A stretch of 10,384 nt of DNA from an uncultured Eubacteriales bacterium. GTDB lineage: Bacteria; Bacillota; Clostridia; Lachnospirales; Lachnospiraceae. The DNA lies in NCBI GenBank assembly GCA_900321505.1, contig ONWK01000005.1, positions 1 to 10,384 of the forward strand, read 5' to 3'. Under the pieces are notes generated by a model. That model was not told the origin of the DNA and did not search any database. It saw only the letters and a program-made list of their open reading frames with translations. A program made the position numbers and the translations under genes. Position 1 is the first letter of the stretch, and the number at the start of each line of letters is the position of its first letter. Shown here piece by piece: positions 5,564 to 10,384 of this stretch.

Positions 5564-5900
5564 GAGACAGCTGGGCGGCAGAAAAGAGCATATGGCCGGA
5601 AGCTTTCTGGAAGAAAAGGGCTACGTGGTGCTGGAGTATAATTACCATACCAGATCGGCTGAGATAGATCTTATCTGTAAGGATGGCAGCACCTATGTGT
5701 TTGTTGAGGTAAAATACAGAAAGGACTGCAAGGAAGGCCATCCCCTGGAGGCTGTGACAGCCGCAAAGCAGAGAAGGATACGTCAGGCAGCGCTGTATTT
5801 TCTTATGGAAAGGAATCTGTCGCCGGATCTTACCGAAATAAGGTTTGATGTAGTCGGGATACTGGATGATGAACTAACGCATGTGCCAGGAGCATTCTGA
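5553..5900 (+). CDS. yraN: YraN / UPF0102 family predicted nuclease-fold protein
   Basis: This 115-residue protein has the UPF0102 pattern: N-terminal Gly-Arg-Lys-Glu...A..FL...GY.VLEYNYH, then AEIDLI (Glu37, Asp39) and FVEVKYR (Glu52, Lys54). These residues form an E-x-D...ExK arrangement typical of the restriction-endonuclease-like fold, followed by conserved Ala-Lys-Gln-Arg-Arg and RFDVVGI. The molecular function of the family is not established. The start ATG overlaps the rnhB end by 11 bp with GGAG (5542-5545) 7 nt upstream, so the two are probably translated together. The rnhB-yraN pairing is a common bacterial neighbourhood. Confidence 0.93.
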   Translation: MQNKRQLGGRKEHMAGSFLEEKGYVVLEYNYHTRSAEIDLICKDGSTYVFVEVKYRKDCKEGHPLEAVTAAKQRRIRQAALYFLMERNLSPDLTEIRFDVVGILDDELTHVPGAF

Positions 5901-5903
5901 TCG

Positions 5904-7283
5904 ATGAATGAACACAGGATAGTCAGTGTAACCGAACATAGTCCGGCTGCAAAGGCCGGTATCAGAAAGGGGGATCGCCTGATCCTCCTGAATGGCATGC
6001 CTGTTCAGGATATATTTGACTATCATTATCTTGCCGAGGATATAAAGGTAACACTTACGGTGAGGCATTCCGATGATACGGAGGAGACCTATACCATAAC
6101 AAAGGGTGAGGATGAGGATCTGGGGCTGGTCTTTCCGGAATCCCTTATGGATGATTATAAATCCTGCTACAACAAGTGTATATTCTGCTTTATAGACCAG
6201 AATCCCGAGGGCATGCGGGATACCATATATTTTAAGGATGATGATTCCCGTCTTTCATTCCTTCAGGGTAATTATATTACCATGACGAACATGAAGGAGG
6301 AGGAGATCGACAGGATCATAAAATACAAGCTCGCTCCAATCAACATTTCCGTACATACCACGAATCCGGAGCTCCGGAAATCCATGCTGCATAATCGTTT
6401 TGCCGGAAATATCCTTGAGCATATAGAGAAGCTCTATAAGGCGGAGATACCCATGAACGGGCAGATCGTGCTGTGCCGTGGGGTTAACGACGGCGAGGAG
6501 CTTTACAGGACCATAAAGGACCTGTCCCGGTATGCACCGGTCATGCAGAGCCTTTCGGTGGTGCCCGTGGGACTGACCCGTTACAGGGACGGCCTCTGCC
6601 AGCTTGATCCTTTTACAAAGGAAGATGCTGAAGAAGTGATAGATATGATCGAGGGCTTCCAGCGGGAGATCATGGAAAAGGCCGGAACACATTTTGTTCA
6701 TGCCAGTGATGAATGGTATATTCTGGCAGGACGGAGGATGCCTAAGGAGGAAACCTATGACGGCTATCTTCAGATAGAAAACGGCGTGGGGATGACCAGG
6801 CTTCTTTTTGAGGAATTCCATGCCGCAGTGAACAGCGTTGGACGGGCAGGAAAGAAAAAAGGGCTGGAGCTGCTGGGGCTTTCCAGGGAGGAGAGGGAAC
6901 TCAGACGCATACTTCACAGCAACCCGGGAAGAAAGGTCAGCACTGTCTGCGGCATGCTTGCTTATAAGAGCAGCTCGGTCATTCGGAAGGAGCTGGCCCG
7001 GATACGACCTGATATAAGTTTTTTTGTATATCCCATCAGAAATGATTTCTTCGGTCCGAGGATCACCGTTACCGGACTCCTCACCGGACAGGATATAGCC
7101 CGGCAGCTGAAGGGCAGGGAGCTGGGGGATGCATTGCTTATCCCACAGGACTGCCTTAAGGCAGATGAGGAGATATTCCTTGATGATATGTCTCTCAGAG
7201 AATTGGAAAAGGCTTTACAAGTAAAAACCATTATTGTAAAATCGTATGGTGTTGAATATCTGAAGGCTATCACAGGAGCTTAG
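5904..7283 (+). CDS. DUF512 family PDZ/radical-SAM-like protein
   Basis: Member of the DUF512 family (putative radical SAM, TIGR03279-like), 459 residues. An N-terminal PDZ-like domain (about 1-50) contains HSPAAKAGIRKGDRLILLNG. It is followed by a cysteine motif Cys88-x3-Cys92-x2-Cys95 in SCYNKCIFCFIDQ, which matches the radical-SAM [4Fe-4S] pattern. Family signatures YFKDDDSRLSFL and GNYITMTN follow at about 109-129. The C-terminal half is the DUF512 domain. Reaction and substrate are unknown. The family is usually found directly before der in Clostridia and has been suspected to act in ribosome-related or Fe-S chemistry, but that is only association. The ATG at 5904 lies 3 bp after the yraN stop, with AGGAG at 5888-5892. 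All motif residues are intact. Confidence 0.9.
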   Translation: MNEHRIVSVTEHSPAAKAGIRKGDRLILLNGMPVQDIFDYHYLAEDIKVTLTVRHSDDTEETYTITKGEDEDLGLVFPESLMDDYKSCYNKCIFCFIDQNPEGMRDTIYFKDDDSRLSFLQGNYITMTNMKEEEIDRIIKYKLAPINISVHTTNPELRKSMLHNRFAGNILEHIEKLYKAEIPMNGQIVLCRGVNDGEELYRTIKDLSRYAPVMQSLSVVPVGLTRYRDGLCQLDPFTKEDAEEVIDMIEGFQREIMEKAGTHFVHASDEWYILAGRRMPKEETYDGYLQIENGVGMTRLLFEEFHAAVNSVGRAGKKKGLELLGLSREERELRRILHSNPGRKVSTVCGMLAYKSSSVIRKELARIRPDISFFVYPIRNDFFGPRITVTGLLTGQDIARQLKGRELGDALLIPQDCLKADEEIFLDDMSLRELEKALQVKTIIVKSYGVEYLKAITGA

Positions 7284-7310
7284 CCTTCGTTTGGAATGTA
7301 GGTGTATAAA

Positions 7311-8636
7311 ATGAAGAAACCGATGGTCGCCGTTGTTGGAAGACCAAATGTAGGAAAATCCACTTTTTTTAATGCACTGGCCGGTGAAAGGATATCCATA
7401 GTAAAGGATACCCCGGGTGTTACCCGCGACCGGATCTATGCGGATATAACATGGCTTAATTATCAGTTTACATTGATAGACACAGGAGGAATCGAGCCGG
7501 AATCGGAGGACGTCCTCCTTCGTGCCATGCGTGAACAGGCCGAGATAGCCATAGAAATGGCGGATGTGATCCTTTTCCTTACGGATGTGAAGGAAGGACT
7601 TACTCCATCTGACCAGGCCTGCGCCGAGCTTCTGAGGAGAGCAAAGAAGCCCGTGCTGCTGGTTGTAAACAAGGTGGATAATTTTGATAAATACATGAAT
7701 TCGGTCTATGAGTTCTATAATCTGGGAATAGGTGATCCTCATCCGGTTTCGGCTGCGTCCATGCTGGGCTTTGGCGATCTGCTTGACGAGGTTGTGGCAC
7801 ATTTTCCTGAAAAGACCATGGATGAGGAAGAGGATGACAGACCCAGGATCGCCATTATCGGTAAGCCTAATGTGGGTAAATCTTCCATCATCAACAGACT
7901 GCTGGGAGAGGAACGCCTTATCGTATCGGATATAGCGGGAACGACCCGGGACGCTGTTGATACTGCGGTTAAGTATAACGGAACGGAATATGTCTTTATA
8001 GATACCGCAGGACTCCGCAGAAAGAGCAAGGTTAAGGACGAGATAGAGCGATACTCCATCATACGTACGGTTGCGGCAGTGGAACGCTGCGATGTAGCCG
8101 TGCTTGTTATAGATGCTTCGGAAGGCATAACCGATCAGGATACCAAGATAGCCGGTATAGCGCATGAAGCCGGTAAGGGTATGGTCATCGTGGTCAACAA
8201 GTGGGATCTTATCGAAAAAGACGACCGCACCATGAATCAGTTCAGGAAGGACATCCGCACGAAGCTTGCCTTCATGCCTTATGCGGAAATGCTTTTCGTT
8301 TCGGCTCTTACGGGACAGAGGCTTATCAAGCTTTACAATATCCTTGATATGGTGATACAGTATCATGCGATGAGGATCTCTACAGGCGTTATCAATGAGA
8401 TCCTTGCCCAGGCTACTGCTGAGGTTGAGCCACCGCAGGATAAGGGCAGGAGGCTCCGCCTGTATTACATGACTCAGGTGGCAGTCAAACCGCCTACCTT
8501 TGTTGTGTTCGTAAATGATAAGGAACTGGCGCATTTCTCATATATGCGTTATCTGGAGAATAAGCTGAGAGAAGCATTTTTATTTAAAGGTACTCCCATA
8601 CGGATCATCGTACGTGAGAGGAAAGAGGAAAGATAA
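7311..8636 (+). CDS. der: Ribosome biogenesis GTPase Der (EngA)
   Basis: Essential double-GTPase that binds the 50S precursor. From ATG 7311 it has 441 residues. GTPase domain 1: GRPNVGKST (10-18), DTGG (57-60), NKVD (120-123). An acidic linker (about 168-178) precedes domain 2: GKPNVGKSS (184-192), DTAG (231-234), NKWD (296-299). The C-terminal KH-like RNA-binding domain covers about 350-441. All nucleotide-binding motifs are complete. The ATG is chosen over an in-frame GTG at 7302 because the AGGTG at 7300-7304, the only ribosome-binding-like sequence, overlaps the GTG, and homologues start right before the PxVAxVGRPNVGKS strand. It follows the DUF512 gene by 27 bp and its TAA shares one base with the plsY ATG. 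Confidence 0.97.
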   Translation: MKKPMVAVVGRPNVGKSTFFNALAGERISIVKDTPGVTRDRIYADITWLNYQFTLIDTGGIEPESEDVLLRAMREQAEIAIEMADVILFLTDVKEGLTPSDQACAELLRRAKKPVLLVVNKVDNFDKYMNSVYEFYNLGIGDPHPVSAASMLGFGDLLDEVVAHFPEKTMDEEEDDRPRIAIIGKPNVGKSSIINRLLGEERLIVSDIAGTTRDAVDTAVKYNGTEYVFIDTAGLRRKSKVKDEIERYSIIRTVAAVERCDVAVLVIDASEGITDQDTKIAGIAHEAGKGMVIVVNKWDLIEKDDRTMNQFRKDIRTKLAFMPYAEMLFVSALTGQRLIKLYNILDMVIQYHAMRISTGVINEILAQATAEVEPPQDKGRRLRLYYMTQVAVKPPTFVVFVNDKELAHFSYMRYLENKLREAFLFKGTPIRIIVRERKEER

Positions 8637-9322
8637 TGGGACTGACGATATTATACAGGGTGCTCTGTCTTTTAGGCGGCTATGCCTGCGGACTTATAGA
8701 GACCGGTGTGATCTACGGAAAACTTAAGGGAGTTGATATCCGTCAGCACGGAAGCGGGAACCTGGGTATGACCAACGCTCTCCGCGTGCTGGGCCCCAAG
8801 GCGGGACTTGTGGTTTTCATCGGAGATCTTCTGAAAGCCTTCATCCCCTGTCTGATAGTTAATCTGGTAATGAGGAATTTTTATCCCGATACATATCTTA
8901 TCTATGTAATGTATACGGGACTTGGCGCAGTTCTGGGGCATAATTACCCGTTTTATATGAACTTTAAAGGAGGAAAGGGAATATCTTCATCGGCGGGAGC
9001 AATCCTCGGTCTGCTGAATCCCTGGATGTGCCTGATCCTGCTGACAGTTTTTGTGATAGCGGTTCTGATCACCAGATATATATCCGTAGGTTCCATAACA
9101 CTGATGGTAGCTTACTTCACAACATTTACGATATTTGCGCTGAATGGCTGGCTCTGCTTTGATAAGAGTATTCCGGAGTCAAATGACGCATTGATCGAAG
9201 GGATCATACTGAGCGGTATCTTCGCGACGCTTGCCATAGTAAGGCATAAGTCGAATATCGGACGATTGATACGACATGAGGAAAACCGCTTTTCATTTCA
9301 TAAATCGGAGGATGTAAAATGA
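8636..9322 (+). CDS. plsY: Acyl-phosphate:glycerol-3-phosphate acyltransferase
   Basis: Membrane enzyme that transfers an acyl group from acyl-phosphate to glycerol-3-phosphate, giving lysophosphatidate in the PlsX/PlsY route. It has 228 residues with several hydrophobic segments (about 3-25, 55-78, 87-105, 118-146, 150-172, 186-203). The three catalytic motifs are visible: GSGNLGMTNALRVLG (39-53), GHNYPFYMNFKGGKG (101-115) and RHKSNIGRLIRHEE (203-216). Motif 1 has Met45 where Ala is usual and motif 3 has His214 where Gly is usual, but the core Ser, Gly, Asn, Lys and Arg residues remain. It overlaps der by one base and gpsA by four (ATGA), so expression with its substrate-supplying partner gpsA is likely coupled. 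Confidence 0.95.
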   Translation: MGLTILYRVLCLLGGYACGLIETGVIYGKLKGVDIRQHGSGNLGMTNALRVLGPKAGLVVFIGDLLKAFIPCLIVNLVMRNFYPDTYLIYVMYTGLGAVLGHNYPFYMNFKGGKGISSSAGAILGLLNPWMCLILLTVFVIAVLITRYISVGSITLMVAYFTTFTIFALNGWLCFDKSIPESNDALIEGIILSGIFATLAIVRHKSNIGRLIRHEENRFSFHKSEDVK

Positions 9323-10332
9323 ATATAACTATACTTGGTGCCGGAAGCTGGGGTGTTGCCATAGCAAAACTCCTTTCCGGCAATCAGCATGCTGTGACCA
9401 TATGGTCCATAGATCCGGAAGAAGTTGCAATGCTTACTGAATACTGCGAGCATAAGACCAAGCTTCCGGGAGTCATTCTTCCGGGAACGGTACATTTTAC
9501 CGGAGATATCGAGAGGGCTCTGTCCGAGGCGGAAATGGTGGTTGTTGCAGTGCCCTCACCATTTGTCAGGAGTACGGCGGCCACGGCAGCTCCCTTTATT
9601 AAGAAGGATACCATAGTTGTCAGTGTTTCCAAGGGTATCGAGGAAGGCACTTTGGAGAGGCTTTCGCAGATAATAGCAGAGGAGATCCCGGACGTAAAGA
9701 TCGCAGTTCTTTCGGGACCCAGCCACGCCGAAGAGGTTGGCAAGTGCATACCCACAACGGTTGTGGTCGGTTCAGATGATATAAAGACGGCGACCATGGT
9801 ACAGGATGTGTTCATGACGGACTTCTTCCGGGTTTATACCAGCCCGGATGTGGTGGGGATAGAACTGGGAGGAGCGCTTAAAAATGTCATCGCTCTTGCA
9901 GCCGGAATAGCCGACGGCATGGGCTGCGGCGACAATACCAAGGCGGCGCTGATCACCCGCGGTATCGTTGAGATCACGAATCTCGGCACGAAAATGGGAG
10001 GCTATCCTGCCACATTTTCAGGCCTTTCCGGCATCGGAGATCTTATCGTTACCTGTGAGTCCAGACACAGCCGCAACAGGAAGGCCGGCTTCCTTATCGG
10101 ACAGGGGATGTCCGCGGATGCTGCCATGAATGAAGTAAAGATGGTCGTAGAGGGCGTGTACTCTGCAAAGGCGGCTCTGCTGCTGGCTAAGAAGTATGAT
10201 GTATGCATGCCCATCGTAGAGATAGTCAACAGGGTTCTTTTTGAGAATCTTTCCGCAGCGGATGCACTGAAGCTGCTCATTACCAGGGATAAAAAGAGGG
10301 AAGTGTCCGAGCTAAGCTGGGATACCGAATAG
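9319..10332 (+). CDS. gpsA: Glycerol-3-phosphate dehydrogenase [NAD(P)+]
   Basis: Cytosolic enzyme reducing dihydroxyacetone phosphate to sn-glycerol-3-phosphate for phospholipid synthesis. It has 337 residues. The Rossmann NAD(P)-binding GAGSWG (7-12) opens the protein. SKGIEEGT (104-111) contains the conserved Lys105 and LSGPSHAEEV lies at 131-140. GGALKNVIALAAGI holds the catalytic Lys188, and GDNTKAALITRG (204-215) and GLSGIGDL (235-242) complete the family pattern. The start overlaps plsY by ATGA, with GGAGG (9307-9311) 7 nt upstream. Gene order plsY-gpsA puts production and acylation of glycerol-3-phosphate under one transcript. Confidence 0.97.
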   Translation: MNITILGAGSWGVAIAKLLSGNQHAVTIWSIDPEEVAMLTEYCEHKTKLPGVILPGTVHFTGDIERALSEAEMVVVAVPSPFVRSTAATAAPFIKKDTIVVSVSKGIEEGTLERLSQIIAEEIPDVKIAVLSGPSHAEEVGKCIPTTVVVGSDDIKTATMVQDVFMTDFFRVYTSPDVVGIELGGALKNVIALAAGIADGMGCGDNTKAALITRGIVEITNLGTKMGGYPATFSGLSGIGDLIVTCESRHSRNRKAGFLIGQGMSADAAMNEVKMVVEGVYSAKAALLLAKKYDVCMPIVEIVNRVLFENLSAADALKLLITRDKKREVSELSWDTE

Positions 10333-10337
10333 GAAAA

Positions 10338-10384
10338 ATGGCAAGTCTTGATCTTAAACTTAATATCTTTGAAGGACCGCTGGA
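10338..10384 (+). CDS. scpA: Segregation and condensation protein A, 5' end only
   Basis: The window ends 47 bases into this gene. The visible residues MASLDLKLNIFEGPL match the very conserved ScpA N-terminus (K-x-x-x-FEGPLDLLL). ScpA is the kleisin subunit of the SMC-ScpA-ScpB condensin. The ATG lies 5 bp after the gpsA stop, with only a short AGGA (10331-10334) close upstream, so it may rely on coupling to gpsA. The call rests on 15 residues. Confidence 0.75.
   Translation, partial: MASLDLKLNIFEGPL

Noticed and set aside
7302..7310. GTG start for der
   Set aside because: It overlaps the likely Shine-Dalgarno AGGTG, and homologues begin at the position of ATG 7311.
7215..8534. 439-codon open frame on the minus strand opposite der
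   Set aside because: It is the antisense shadow of a gene with all GTPase motifs intact; no family features seen.

Overview
The window is a dense housekeeping region with all genes on the + strand. It looks like a low-to-moderate-GC Firmicute of class Clostridia, probably close to Lachnospiraceae. That placement is inferred from three things: an IspH-S1 fusion reading frame, the rplS/lepB/rbgA/rnhB/yraN gene string, and a DUF512 radical-SAM/PDZ gene directly before der. No mobile gene, CRISPR array, tRNA or rRNA was seen.

Layout. (1) Positions 2-1252: the last few residues of IspH run in frame, with no stop, into a four-domain ribosomal protein S1, so this is the 3' part of a fusion gene that begins outside the window. 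A Rho-independent terminator follows. (2) Positions 1354-1892: an extended -10 promoter, an untranslated leader of about 150 nt with hairpin potential, rplS (L19) and a strong terminator. (3) Positions 1968-4517: signal peptidase I, the ribosome-assembly GTPase RbgA and a second signal peptidase I with a very long charged N-terminal extension, then a terminator. (4) Positions 4561-4762: a non-coding gap almost filled by a compact 155-bp element (4585-4739). It consists of three back-to-back hairpins enclosed by a 9-bp closing inverted repeat, which is a four-way-junction architecture. (5) Positions 4763-10332: rnhB, yraN, DUF512 radical SAM, der, plsY and gpsA, all overlapping or within 27 bp of each other. 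(6) Positions 10338-10384: the first 15 codons of scpA.

How the genes fit together. S1, L19, RbgA and Der act in translation or 50S assembly. The two signal peptidases mature exported proteins. RNase HII and YraN are nucleic-acid proteins. GpsA makes glycerol-3-phosphate and PlsY acylates it in membrane phospholipid synthesis. ScpA is a condensin subunit.

The genes themselves are ordinary. The item most worth pursuing is the junction-shaped element before rnhB, which I do not recognise as a named RNA or repeat family. Secondary points are a perfect internal Shine-Dalgarno at the IspH/S1 boundary, the rplS leader, and the N-terminal extension of the second signal peptidase.
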